Assembly: GCA_934525675.1 (NCBI GenBank)
Contig: CAKSZH010000013.1
Location: 1 to 64,000, forward strand
DNA from: an uncultured Eubacteriales bacterium
Lineage (GTDB): Bacteria > Bacillota > Clostridia > Oscillospirales > CAG-272
Direction of reading: 5' to 3'
Length of the DNA: 64,000 bases
Below are positions 7,667 to 14,821 of this stretch, one piece after another. The translations under genes and the position numbers were made by a program. How positions within the stretch are numbered: position 1 is the stretch's first letter; the number at the start of each line of letters is the position of its first letter. The notes below the pieces were generated by a model. It had not been told where the DNA came from, did no database searches, and saw only the letters and a program-made list of their open reading frames with translations.

Positions 7667-7755
7667 TAATAAACAGGACCCCCATACCAAATATGATAAT
7701 GCTCATCCTTACTACAGTGGTAATGCCCGAATTGTCCGGAACCATGCCATTCTGT
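7666..7755 (-). pseudogene. last ~29 codons of a deleted Rhs toxin
   Basis: Reads TEWHGSGQFGHYHCSKDEHY followed by HIWYGGPVY and TAA overlapping the next gene's ATG. The WHGSG / HYH / HYHIWYG pattern is like the tips of Rhs nuclease-type toxins. Upstream of ACA-GAA-TGG the sequence switches abruptly into the duplicated zinc-ribbon remnant, so the rest of the toxin was lost at that breakpoint. Confidence 0.5.
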
Positions 7756-8382
7756 TACCGTACTGCCGGCGACGTATCCCGGTCAGATACAGTGGCACCA
7801 CAAACCGCGATACTGATTGGCATTGCTCATATTCACATTTACACAGCGGAATGATAAAATTCGTTTTCTCCCAAATGGTTCTCAATGGAACGCCATTTCA
7901 GTTTCGAGGCACATATCAAGGTACCCGTATAATCCTCCAAATCGGATTCCGATACATTGCCGCAATCACACCAGTAAATATTTCCGTCCTTTATCAGCAT
8001 GGTTGAATCTGATATTTCGCAGGTGTAATTTTCATCTGTGGGAAAGAGCTTGGCGTATTTCAGTCCCTGAAACTCCATCTCTATCATAGAGTCCTTCTCA
8101 TATTGCCGTTGAATCAGAACTCTTAGCACTCTGCGGTTATTCAACGGGAACATGGAAAGATTCACGTCCACATACGCCCCGCTTACATAGCGCATTTCTT
8201 TGATGCAGCTATCGTGAAAACCGCATACTCTTTCCATAAACGTCAATATCTCATCGTTAGTACTGATTTTCTCCCACATATAACGCTCTCTTTCTGTAAT
8301 TATCCAAACATCAAACTTAAGCCCTTTCCAATACCAGCTCCTAACGGTCCGAACAAGAAATCATCAACAACACCAATTCCCG
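7756..8382 (-). repeat. segmental duplication, copy 2 (partner 4491-5103)
   Basis: See 4491-5103. This copy keeps the intact toxin upstream of the immunity-like gene. On its low-coordinate side it is fused to a foreign toxin tail. Confidence 0.7.
7839..8279 (-). CDS. immunity-like protein, partner of the His/Asp-rich toxin cassette
   Basis: 146 residues from the ATG at 8279, starting 20 nt after the stop of the toxin at 8300-9292. Same family as 4574-5014: FHDSCIKEMRYVSGAYVDV, IQRQYEKDSMIEMEF, IYWCDCGNVSESDLEDYTG. No signal peptide. By position it neutralises the toxin of the adjoining cassette. The ending FYHSAV is the same in both copies. Confidence 0.6.
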   Translation of the reverse strand: MWEKISTNDEILTFMERVCGFHDSCIKEMRYVSGAYVDVNLSMFPLNNRRVLRVLIQRQYEKDSMIEMEFQGLKYAKLFPTDENYTCEISDSTMLIKDGNIYWCDCGNVSESDLEDYTGTLICASKLKWRSIENHLGENEFYHSAV

Positions 8383-9292
8383 TAGCATCATCTGCGGCTA
8401 CAACAACGATTCCAATTACACAAACCGTTACTAAAACTGCGCCTGCAACAGGTTCCCAACTGATGTTGTATGCCGGACCTCTAACGCCATTTTCCCAATC
8501 ATGACTATGACCGCCATTTGGATCGTGTGGATGTTTATCCGGTCTACCATGGTCATCATGGTCATAATCGTGCTCCGGGGTGCCATCCGGGCCATAAGTT
8601 CTTGTATCACCATTGGGGGCGATGTATGTACTTCCGGGGTCCCCGGTGTATGGGCGTCGATTTGCATCGTGCGAAGATGCATTGACCACATATCGTTGTT
8701 TTGAGAAGGAAAAGAATTTCTTTGCTGGTTGTGAAATATTATTAATTATCCAATTAACAGTTGTTCCTATCCATTGCGACCGGTTTCCGGAAGGATCGGA
8801 TGTATTCACGGGATCGTTTATACAATATGCAAACATATTGCATCTTAAAGTATTACTGCCACCTCCGGATATTTTATTGCCCGTATTGATGAACCTGCCC
8901 GTATACGCGTCGTAGTATCTGGATTGGAGATAGTACAGATTTGTTTCCGTGTCGAGATAATACCCTCTGTACCGGAAGGGATTCATTGTGCCGATGCCGT
9001 TGACATTCGTCAGGACGGTACAGTTGCCCCATGCGTCATAGCAATAACTTGCAACCTTGGTTCCGCTCGCGTTGTAGATTGCGAGGATATTGCCGAACAC
9101 GTCCTTCTCGTACAGATAATAATCGAACTGTTTATCTGCGTAGGACGAGTTGCGGTACATCATACCCATCGGGAGACCCGCGTCGTCGTAGAAGTACACG
9201 AGCAACTGATTGCCCCATTCCTCCGCGACGATCCGGTCGCCGTCAAGCGAATAGGTGTGCGTGACGCCGTCCACCGTCTTGGTCAGGCGCAT
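8300..9292 (-). CDS. orphan Rhs C-terminal cassette with His/Asp-rich toxin domain
   Basis: 330 residues from an internal core Met (MRLTKTVDG); core homology extends upstream to about 9363 (QHGRQL). No signal peptide or ribosome binding site. Residues 1 to about 150 are core, with a divergent end (NKISGGGSNTLRCNMFAYCINDPVNTSDPSGN). The tip holds a polar segment, DPGSTYIAPNGDTRTYGPDG, followed by HDYDHDDHGRPDKHPHDPNG and GHSHDW. This is His/Asp-dense, as in metal-dependent nuclease-like tips. It then has a hydrophobic helix (about 285-305) and a Gly-rich end. I recognise the tip as recurring in Clostridia Rhs proteins but cannot name its activity. Partner immunity at 7839-8279. Confidence 0.6.
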   Translation of the reverse strand: MRLTKTVDGVTHTYSLDGDRIVAEEWGNQLLVYFYDDAGLPMGMMYRNSSYADKQFDYYLYEKDVFGNILAIYNASGTKVASYCYDAWGNCTVLTNVNGIGTMNPFRYRGYYLDTETNLYYLQSRYYDAYTGRFINTGNKISGGGSNTLRCNMFAYCINDPVNTSDPSGNRSQWIGTTVNWIINNISQPAKKFFSFSKQRYVVNASSHDANRRPYTGDPGSTYIAPNGDTRTYGPDGTPEHDYDHDDHGRPDKHPHDPNGGHSHDWENGVRGPAYNISWEPVAGAVLVTVCVIGIVVVAADDATGIGVVDDFLFGPLGAGIGKGLSLMFG

Positions 9293-9383
9293 GCCCTGGT
9301 CGTTATAGGTGAACGAAAGCGATTTGCCGTTCGCTGTCGCGGTTGCAAGCTGTCTGCCGTGCTGCCAGATGAAAATTTGACAC

Positions 9384-9418
9384 TTCCCGATCCCACGAAA
9401 AAATCGCGAGATCGGGAA
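9384..9418 (-). terminator. hairpin after the small membrane protein gene
   Basis: TTCCCGATC pairs with GATCGGGAA across a 17-nt loop. It lies directly after the gene at 9427-9708 and directly before the next core fragment. The T tract on the minus strand is weak (AAATTTTCATC). Confidence 0.4.
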
Positions 9419-9426
9419 TACTCACA

Positions 9427-9708
9427 TTAGATAAAATGCGTAATCAGCCCCCACACGCCGAACGCAAAAAAGAATGTAGCAATAACCACACATAACTTTC
9501 GATACGTTTCGGGCTTCCCACGTGCATGAAAATACAGCTTTGACGGGGAGTTGATGCGTGTCTTTTTCAACGCAAATTTCTCCTCAATCAAGAAGATCAT
9601 TGCAAACAAAAAGCCGCCCATTCCCGCGCCTTCTTGAACAACACAGGAAGAGATAAACAAAATCAAAGAAATCGCAAAAATCGCTATCCATACATTTCTT
9701 TGATTCAA
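9427..9708 (-). CDS. small membrane protein, probable immunity protein
   Basis: 93 residues. The start is a TTG (codons TTG-AAT-CAA) with AAGGGGG nine nt upstream; no ATG fits better. It starts just past the toxin stop at 9711. Membrane segments at about residues 7-25, 30-42 and 72-91, with a basic loop between. By position it protects against the toxin at 9711-10403, and its membrane location suggests that toxin acts at or across the membrane. A decayed homologue lies at 2698-2815. Confidence 0.55.
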   Translation of the reverse strand: MNQRNVWIAIFAISLILFISSCVVQEGAGMGGFLFAMIFLIEEKFALKKTRINSPSKLYFHARGKPETYRKLCVVIATFFFAFGVWGLITHFI

Positions 9709-9710
9709 TG

Positions 9711-10403
9711 TTACTGCCCCCTTCTTTTCCGGAAATACTCATAAAAGTCCCTAACCATTCCCGATATAGAAACAGAATAGTCGTAATGATACCCAATAAC
9801 ATATGCTTCTGCCCAAGAACCAGAGAACCCCACATCAAAATACGAAGGCTCTCCCCTTTCTTGCCCTACCGTATTATTCTCAAAAGTATTACTACAAGGC
9901 CCGACCGAAACATTACCGACCGAAACATTCAAAGCGAAGCGCCCAGGGTGACCTATACGAAATTCTCCGTTCTTAAACTGAATACCTACAATATCCGCTC
10001 GAGTAATTGCCTCAACACTAACTACATCATTAATGCCTCCAGCATAACCCATTCCTATACAAATACCCGCACTTATCCAATGTTTGATAATATCTTTTGC
10101 ATCATTCATAAACTCCGCCACTTGCTCCGCAGTTTGACAAACATTATTCCAGAAATTTTTTGCCTTGTCTACGAATTTGTCCAACCATTTAGGCCATGTT
10201 CCCGTCGGATCATACCCCATAACCGGGTTATTCGCGCAGTAACCGAAGAGATTGTAGGAGAGCAATTCATCCCCGATTCCGAGATTTCCGGCATCATCCG
10301 CATTGATGAATCTGCCAGTATACGAATCGTAGTATCTGGACTGGAGATAGTACAGATTTGTTTCCGTATCCAGATAGTATCCGCGATACCGGAACGGGTT
10401 CAT
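9711..10403 (-). CDS. orphan Rhs C-terminal cassette, unclassified toxin tip
   Basis: 230 residues from the core MNPFRYRGYYLD; core residues 1-69 end at NPVMGYDPTGTW. The tip of about 160 residues begins with an amphipathic helix (PKWLDKFVDKAKNFWNNV). It continues as a soluble beta-rich segment (FKNGEFRIGHPGRFALNVSVGNVSV) and ends SGMVRDFYEYFRKRRGQ. No known catalytic motif. Upstream core sequence (10404-10672) carries a TGA, so the cassette cannot be expressed from it. Partner gene 9427-9708 follows with almost no gap. Confidence 0.6.
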   Translation of the reverse strand: MNPFRYRGYYLDTETNLYYLQSRYYDSYTGRFINADDAGNLGIGDELLSYNLFGYCANNPVMGYDPTGTWPKWLDKFVDKAKNFWNNVCQTAEQVAEFMNDAKDIIKHWISAGICIGMGYAGGINDVVSVEAITRADIVGIQFKNGEFRIGHPGRFALNVSVGNVSVGPCSNTFENNTVGQERGEPSYFDVGFSGSWAEAYVIGYHYDYSVSISGMVRDFYEYFRKRRGQ

Positions 10404-10672
10404 CGTGCCGATACCGCTGGTGTTTGTCAGGACAGTGCAGTTGCCCCCCGACGAAGTCGGATCGCGTCAATAGCAGTAGCTTGCAACTTTGGTGCCGTTT
10501 GCGTTGTAGATTGCGATGATGTTGCCGAAAACGTCCTTCTCGTACAGGTAATAATCGAACTGTTTATCTGCGTAGGACGAATTGCGGTACATCATGCCCA
10601 TCGGGAGACCCGCGTCGTCGTAGAAGTACACGAGCAACTGATTGCCCCATTCCTCCGCGACGATCCGGTCGC
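10404..10672 (-). repeat. truncated Rhs core fragment with the same TGA insertion as 6901-7171
   Basis: Core from GDRIVAEEWG onward. Positions about 10444-10468 carry the CCCCCCGACGAAGTCGG-containing insertion that gives Tyr-stop in place of Tyr-Asp. The start point and bordering palindrome also match the 6901-7195 copy. Confidence 0.75.
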
Positions 10673-10674
10673 CG

Positions 10675-10698
10675 CCCCCGCCGGTTACCCGGCGGGGG
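10675..10698. repeat. GC-rich palindrome at an orphan-core border
   Basis: CCCCCGCCGG (10675-10684) pairs with CCGGCGGGGG (10689-10698), loop TTAC. It abuts the truncated core and lies just after the immunity-like gene at 10713-11081. Confidence 0.65.
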
Positions 10699-10712
10699 AA
10701 GAAAGCACAAAA

Positions 10713-11081
10713 TCAAATTGGAGTGTTTTCAAACGATACGGTTTTGGCTCCAATTAATAACTCATCCGCAGATAACATTTGAAATAGCAAATACAGTGGT
10801 ACCTCGTTTGGATTGTCATAATTCACATCCTCACCCTGAACACCATCTTCCACGGTTAACGAAAGAACGGTGCCACTGTCCCCATATTCCCCGCCATGTC
10901 GATACTGAATGGTCACAATGTCCTCAAACCGAATTAAAATTCTCACATTCTGTACCGCATTAAGCAATTCCATGATTAGGGTTGCGTTATGAAATCTATA
11001 TCCAATCATCTCTGCGTCGTGAACCTGACTGTAATACAATTGTTCCCGCAGTGCATCTATATTGGAAATACTAAACTTCAT
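10713..11081 (-). CDS. immunity-like protein, partner of the membrane-segment toxin cassette
   Basis: 122 residues from the ATG at 11081, chosen because AAGAGGTGA sits nine nt upstream; a GTG at 11093 and an ATG at 11090 lie in frame within that site. Acidic, soluble. Pattern HDAEMIGYRFHNATLIMELLNAVQNVRI resembles the DUF2262/Imm-type 'ligand-binding' immunity folds, without certainty. It begins 16 nt after the toxin stop at 11097 and ends just before a border palindrome. Confidence 0.55.
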   Translation of the reverse strand: MKFSISNIDALREQLYYSQVHDAEMIGYRFHNATLIMELLNAVQNVRILIRFEDIVTIQYRHGGEYGDSGTVLSLTVEDGVQGEDVNYDNPNEVPLYLLFQMLSADELLIGAKTVSFENTPI

Positions 11082-11096
11082 CAAACTCATCACCTC

Positions 11097-12275
11097 TTAG
11101 TGCAATGGGAAATATATGGATGAATAGGGCTCGGGAACTATTCTGCCAGGAGCGTAATGATCGGTTCCATATATATGATAATGTGGTCCATTAGAATAAT
11201 TGAGATTTTCATCCCATCGAAAAACTTCAATGCCTGTTACTGGATCCATCCAACTAATCAAAACACCATTTTTTGTCCCTGGTCGTGGTACTTTAAGTAA
11301 CCCCATTGGGTGAAAATCATCAGGATTGACCGGAAATATTACATCCCCGTTCTCATTGGTTTGGATTTCAACTTCTTCCTTTTCAATTTCAGCAGTATTG
11401 ATATGAGAAGTTTCAATCGCACGACATAGTTGCCGTGTTAGTTCTACCCCGACGACTACCAAAGCTACGACGAGAATAGCACCAATTAACAATGTTCCGA
11501 AAGTCAATACTCCAGCAAATTCTCCTGTCGGATCGGTATACATCACCGGATTATTGGAGCAGTATGCAAAGAGGTTATACCCGATCAGGTCTCCGTTTCC
11601 GTTGATTGTGCCATCCGCATTGATGAATCTTCCCACATAGGAATCGTAGTATCTGGATTGCAGATAGTAGAGATTCGTTTCCGTATCCAGATAATACCCT
11701 CTGTACCGGAACGGGTTCATCGCGCCGATGCCGTTGGTATTCGTCAGGACGGTGCAGTTGCCCCAGGCGTCATAGCAGTAGCTTGCGACCTTGGTGCCGC
11801 TTGCGTTGTAGATTGCGATGATGTTGCCGAAAACGTCCTTCTCGTACAGATAATAATCAAACTGTTTATCTGCGTAGGACGAATTGCGGTACATCATGCC
11901 CATCGGAAGCCCCGCGTCGTCGTAGAAGTACACGAGCAACTGATTGCCCCATTCCTCCGCAACGATCCGGTCGCCGTCCAGCGAATAGGTGTGCGTAACG
12001 CCGTCCACCGTCTTGGTCAGGCGGAGCCCTTGATCGTTGTAGGTGAAGGAGAGCGATTTGCCGTTCGCTGTGGCGGTTGCAAGCTGTCTGCCGTTCTTCC
12101 ACGTGAAGGTGTACGCCGTTCTGCCGTAGTAGGTCAGCGGGTTTCCGATCGCGTCATAGGTGATTGTATGTCCCTTGTAGGACGTCAGGAGGTCGCCCCA
12201 CGAGGTATCGGTACCGATAGACATTGGTAAGACCGGTGTCTTACCGCGTTCAGAAAGCCGATGGAATTCCTCCAA
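11097..12275 (-). CDS. orphan Rhs C-terminal cassette with the longest core segment
   Basis: The 392-residue frame opens at a TTG without ribosome binding site. Core homology begins about residue 13 (KTPV ... WGDLLTSYKGHTITYDAIGNPL) and runs without interruption to NPVMYTDPTGE (about residue 250). Then come a long hydrophobic helix (GVLTFGTLLIGAILVVALVVV) and a soluble tip with NPDDFHPMGLLKVPRPGTKN, WMDPVTGIEVFRWDENL and GPHYHIYGTDHYAPG. The last motifs recur in Rhs toxin tips, but I cannot name the activity. Because its core is undamaged, it is the best donor for swapping by recombination into the full-length Rhs gene. Partner immunity at 10713-11081. Confidence 0.65.
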   Translation of the reverse strand: MEEFHRLSERGKTPVLPMSIGTDTSWGDLLTSYKGHTITYDAIGNPLTYYGRTAYTFTWKNGRQLATATANGKSLSFTYNDQGLRLTKTVDGVTHTYSLDGDRIVAEEWGNQLLVYFYDDAGLPMGMMYRNSSYADKQFDYYLYEKDVFGNIIAIYNASGTKVASYCYDAWGNCTVLTNTNGIGAMNPFRYRGYYLDTETNLYYLQSRYYDSYVGRFINADGTINGNGDLIGYNLFAYCSNNPVMYTDPTGEFAGVLTFGTLLIGAILVVALVVVGVELTRQLCRAIETSHINTAEIEKEEVEIQTNENGDVIFPVNPDDFHPMGLLKVPRPGTKNGVLISWMDPVTGIEVFRWDENLNYSNGPHYHIYGTDHYAPGRIVPEPYSSIYFPLH

Positions 12276-12304
12276 GGGATATCCCCATACGTCGAAGAAG
12301 GTAA

Positions 12305-12775
12305 TTATTCTAAATATGAATCAAATGTTAGGCACCTAATGTCGTTAATCAATACGCTGTTTCTATCAGTGTGATTTTCACTCTTAATAAACACTCTATT
12401 TTCTTGCACGCCCGCAATTTTCCCTCGAAGCACTTCGTTTTGGCAAGATTCAACCTGCAAAGTCATTGTTTTTTGAGAATCCAACAGATAACGAAGAACG
12501 GAGAGCATACATTTGTTTTGCTCGATTGTAATGGAAACAGGCTGTAACGGATCCCTTCCCATCATACCGATCATTTGTTCTCTGAACAATTCGTTGATCT
12601 CAAATTTTTCTATGTTACGCAATGGGACACACAAAAAACCATCGTAGCAAAGATGACTTTCCAAATAAAGTATCAGTGTTTCGGAATCTGAATCATAAAC
12701 ATAGCCAAAATAATTATGCTTAGGAAGATCACCCCGAATCCAAACTTTCACGAATTCGTTTTTCTGTAATTTCAT
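12305..12775 (-). CDS. hypothetical protein (156 aa), second gene of the HINT cassette
   Basis: Start at 12775, weak ribosome binding site. Soluble, mixed charge. The N-terminal part (VKVWIRGDLPKHNYFGYVYDSDSETLILY) looks like a small beta-barrel. The middle has an alpha-helical part with QNKCMLSVLRYLLDSQ, and the ending repeats the beta pattern (GKIAGVQENRVFIKS). No family recognised. It lies between the immunity gene at 12839-13132 and the next core, so it is either a second immunity gene or the immunity gene of a lost toxin. Confidence 0.5.
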   Translation of the reverse strand: MKLQKNEFVKVWIRGDLPKHNYFGYVYDSDSETLILYLESHLCYDGFLCVPLRNIEKFEINELFREQMIGMMGRDPLQPVSITIEQNKCMLSVLRYLLDSQKTMTLQVESCQNEVLRGKIAGVQENRVFIKSENHTDRNSVLINDIRCLTFDSYLE

Positions 12776-12789
12776 ACACTTACTAACTG

Positions 12790-12827
12790 CGATATATGCC
12801 TTATAATAAACTACAAGGCATATATCG
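12790..12827. other. perfect 12-13 bp inverted repeat between two immunity-like genes
   Basis: GATATATGCCTT (12791-12802) pairs with AAGGCATATATC (12815-12826), extended by C/G outside. AT-rich compared with the other hairpins of the array and without a T run. Could be a weak terminator or a protein-binding site upstream of the 156-residue gene. Confidence 0.45.
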
Positions 12828-12838
12828 TTGACCTCCGA

Positions 12839-13132
12839 TCAAAATTCTACTATCTTATGATCGTATTTACACGGAATTCCCCGGGATACTACCTGGCAGG
12901 CTATCGGATGATTGCATACGTAACTGTTCAACCATTTAACAAATCCATCGGTTGTACAAACAATCACCTTACGCCCGTTGGTGTATTCATAGTATTCCGG
13001 ATCATCTGCATCGGGCAGCCAGTTGAGAAACTCTTGAGCAAGTTGACTGATGCGTTCAAAAACTGTTGAGGGGACACAAATCAAATCACTTTCTTCATAC
13101 ATGTCCTCATAAACGATATATACAAATTCCAT
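12839..13132 (-). CDS. immunity-like protein (97 aa), partner of the HINT-toxin cassette
   Basis: Start at the ATG at 13132, which has GGAGGTAATTCA upstream; that ribosome binding site includes the stop codon of the toxin (TAA at 13137-13139). Such tight coupling is typical of toxin-immunity pairs. Small, very acidic (YEDMYEESDL, LPDADDPEYYEY), which fits a protein that covers a basic nuclease surface. The ending is KYDHKIVEF. A longer frame runs upstream into the toxin and is rejected. Confidence 0.6.
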   Translation of the reverse strand: MEFVYIVYEDMYEESDLICVPSTVFERISQLAQEFLNWLPDADDPEYYEYTNGRKVIVCTTDGFVKWLNSYVCNHPIACQVVSRGIPCKYDHKIVEF

Positions 13133-13136
13133 TGAA

Positions 13137-14303
13137 TTACCTCCAAATAATCGGAATATGCATATTCTTGATTTTGATATGTTCCAAGTTGCTCCATATA
13201 CCATTTCGATTCGGATGGGTCGTCGGTCTATGGTTAGAGATACCATATTCATCAGCCCAGTCAACCATCGTGTTTGCATCATTAAGAGTTAATCCTCTTT
13301 CATTCTCTTTGGCTAAATCAAGGAGAGCCTGTTGATCTTTGTTGAAACGATTTCCCCCGCACCGATTATGCACCAACACTTCCAAGTTGCCGACATGGTA
13401 GGTGTGGAACCCTTCGACCTCGAAGTTATAAGTGCCGATCGAACTTTCCAGAATCTCGTGCTGTACCTGCTCGATGATGACATATTCACCGTTGAGCAGC
13501 TGCAGTCTGTCTCCGGCACGAAGTTGGATTGCTGCTGTCCACCCCTTCTCTGGAACATAGAACGGATGTGTCGGGGTACAGACAATTTCCTCTCCGCCTA
13601 CGGTAACGTGGACAAGTTCTTTCGTCTCATTACGGAATGTCTGAACAACCTGCTTCAACTCGGTTTCTCCGGTCTCAGGATCGGTTGCCCAGACCCAGTC
13701 CCCGGCTTTAATTCCCTCAATCGCAATATGTCCCGCTGCGGTCGCTATCATTGTTCCCGCCACAAAACATATATTTCCGCCGGTTGACGCATAATACATA
13801 CCGCATAACATGGTCCCAGCTTGTGCAATTGATTGGGTAACATCCCGGTATGTATTATAAGCTTCCTCGTCTCCGCCCATAATCCCGTCACGCACAACAT
13901 TGTAACCGGTTCCGGCTTCGACTATTTCAGCGCATCCATTTACTACGGTTGCAGTGCCGGTCACCAATGTTACCGCTGCAATGCCCAGCATCACTGGTGC
14001 CGCGGTTCCGCAGGAAAGAATGGTTGCTGCAATGGCAACAGCGGCAACACCGACCGCGAGCAGGCTCGCTCCGTTGAAAAATTTGTTCCAATCCCACGTC
14101 CCCGTCGGGTCATATCCCATAACCGGGTTATTCGCGCAGTAACCGAAGAGATTGTACGAAAGCAATTCATCCCCGATTCCGAGATTTCCGGCATCATCCG
14201 CATTGATGAACCGGCCGGTATAGGAATCGTAGTATCTGGATTGGAGATAGTACAGATTTGTTTCCGTGTCCAGATAATACCCTCTGTACCGGAACGGGTT
14301 CAT
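13137..14303 (-). CDS. orphan Rhs C-terminal cassette with PT-HINT domain and toxin tip
   Basis: 388 residues from the core MNPFRYRGYYLD; core to about residue 70 (YDPTGTW). Residues 75-175: Ala-rich hydrophobic helices. Residues 179-313: a HINT (intein/hedgehog-like) protease module starting CFVAGT, with the block TPTHPFYV at 243-250 and ending VLVHN. Such modules in polymorphic toxins self-cleave and release the tip. Residues 315-388: toxin tip with LLDLAKENERGLTLNDANTM, DWADEYGI and a His motif HPNRN ... HIKIKNMHIPI, like a tip known from WapA-type proteins. No signal peptide; the core upstream ends at a palindrome at 14409-14434. Partner immunity at 12839-13132. Confidence 0.7.
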   Translation of the reverse strand: MNPFRYRGYYLDTETNLYYLQSRYYDSYTGRFINADDAGNLGIGDELLSYNLFGYCANNPVMGYDPTGTWDWNKFFNGASLLAVGVAAVAIAATILSCGTAAPVMLGIAAVTLVTGTATVVNGCAEIVEAGTGYNVVRDGIMGGDEEAYNTYRDVTQSIAQAGTMLCGMYYASTGGNICFVAGTMIATAAGHIAIEGIKAGDWVWATDPETGETELKQVVQTFRNETKELVHVTVGGEEIVCTPTHPFYVPEKGWTAAIQLRAGDRLQLLNGEYVIIEQVQHEILESSIGTYNFEVEGFHTYHVGNLEVLVHNRCGGNRFNKDQQALLDLAKENERGLTLNDANTMVDWADEYGISNHRPTTHPNRNGIWSNLEHIKIKNMHIPIIWR

Positions 14304-14405
14304 TGTGCCGATACCGTTGGTATTCGTCAGGACAGTGCAGTTGCCCCAGGCGTCATAGCAGTAACTTGCGACCTTGGTTCCGCTCGCGTTGTAGATTGCA
14401 AGGAT
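14304..14405 (-). repeat. truncated Rhs core fragment upstream of the HINT cassette
   Basis: Core sequence from 'ILAIYNASGTKVASYCYDAWG' downward, intact in frame but with no start codon. A TGA lies just upstream within the bordering palindrome. Confidence 0.7.
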
Positions 14406-14408
14406 CCC

Positions 14409-14434
14409 CCCGCCGCCTCATGTGAGGCGGCGGG
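14409..14434. repeat. GC-rich palindrome at an orphan-core border
   Basis: CCCGCCGCCTCA (14409-14420) pairs perfectly with TGAGGCGGCGGG (14423-14434); preceded by a C run and followed on the plus strand by TAATTTTTTG. In plus orientation it looks like a terminator, but no plus-strand gene ends here. Confidence 0.6.
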
Positions 14435-14476
14435 TAATTTTTTGTGAGGTTCAGTTGGTTTACTGTGCTTCTTGGG

Positions 14477-14540
14477 TTACTCTCCAATCACGGACAAGAA
14501 GGTGTCTCCTCAATCAATGGTGTTACAGTTTTTGCAACAA
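14477..14540 (-). pseudogene. decayed tail of the lipoprotein family seen at 1744-2601
   Basis: On the minus strand: CKNCNTID-stop-GDTFLSVIGE-stop, matching CEDCVVIGRGNTFLSVIGE at the end of the 1744-2601 lipoprotein. An Arg/Gly position has become TGA and the N-terminal part is absent. Nothing else was seen in 14435-14578. Confidence 0.5.
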
Positions 14541-14578
14541 TGTTGGAAATTGCTGATCATGGATACTTGCATGGAAAT

Positions 14579-14806
14579 TTATTCGTTAGATATTCGATAT
14601 AATATTAACGAAATAACAAGCATCAATATCAATATATATTGCACGATAAAGCATATGTGAAGCGCATCGTTTGTTGGAAATTCAGGCGGTAGTAACCAGT
14701 ATGCGAATTCACAAATAGCATACAAAACAGTGATGATAGCACCGATTATCATGGATATCCACAAACAGATTTTTGCAATAAGCAATATCAATCTACTCTT
14801 GTTCAT
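14579..14806 (-). CDS. small two-helix membrane protein, probable immunity protein of the full-length Rhs toxin
   Basis: 75 residues from the ATG at 14806, with GAAGGGTG eight nt upstream (an in-frame GTG at 14815 is less likely). Starts 15 nt after the Rhs stop. Two membrane helices (about residues 5-30 and 48-70) joined by a short loop, with almost no soluble part. A membrane immunity protein suggests that the cognate toxin tip damages membranes or must cross the membrane. Confidence 0.6.
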   Translation of the reverse strand: MNKSRLILLIAKICLWISMIIGAIITVLYAICEFAYWLLPPEFPTNDALHICFIVQYILILMLVISLILYRISNE

Positions 14807-14821
14807 TACAGACACCCTTCA

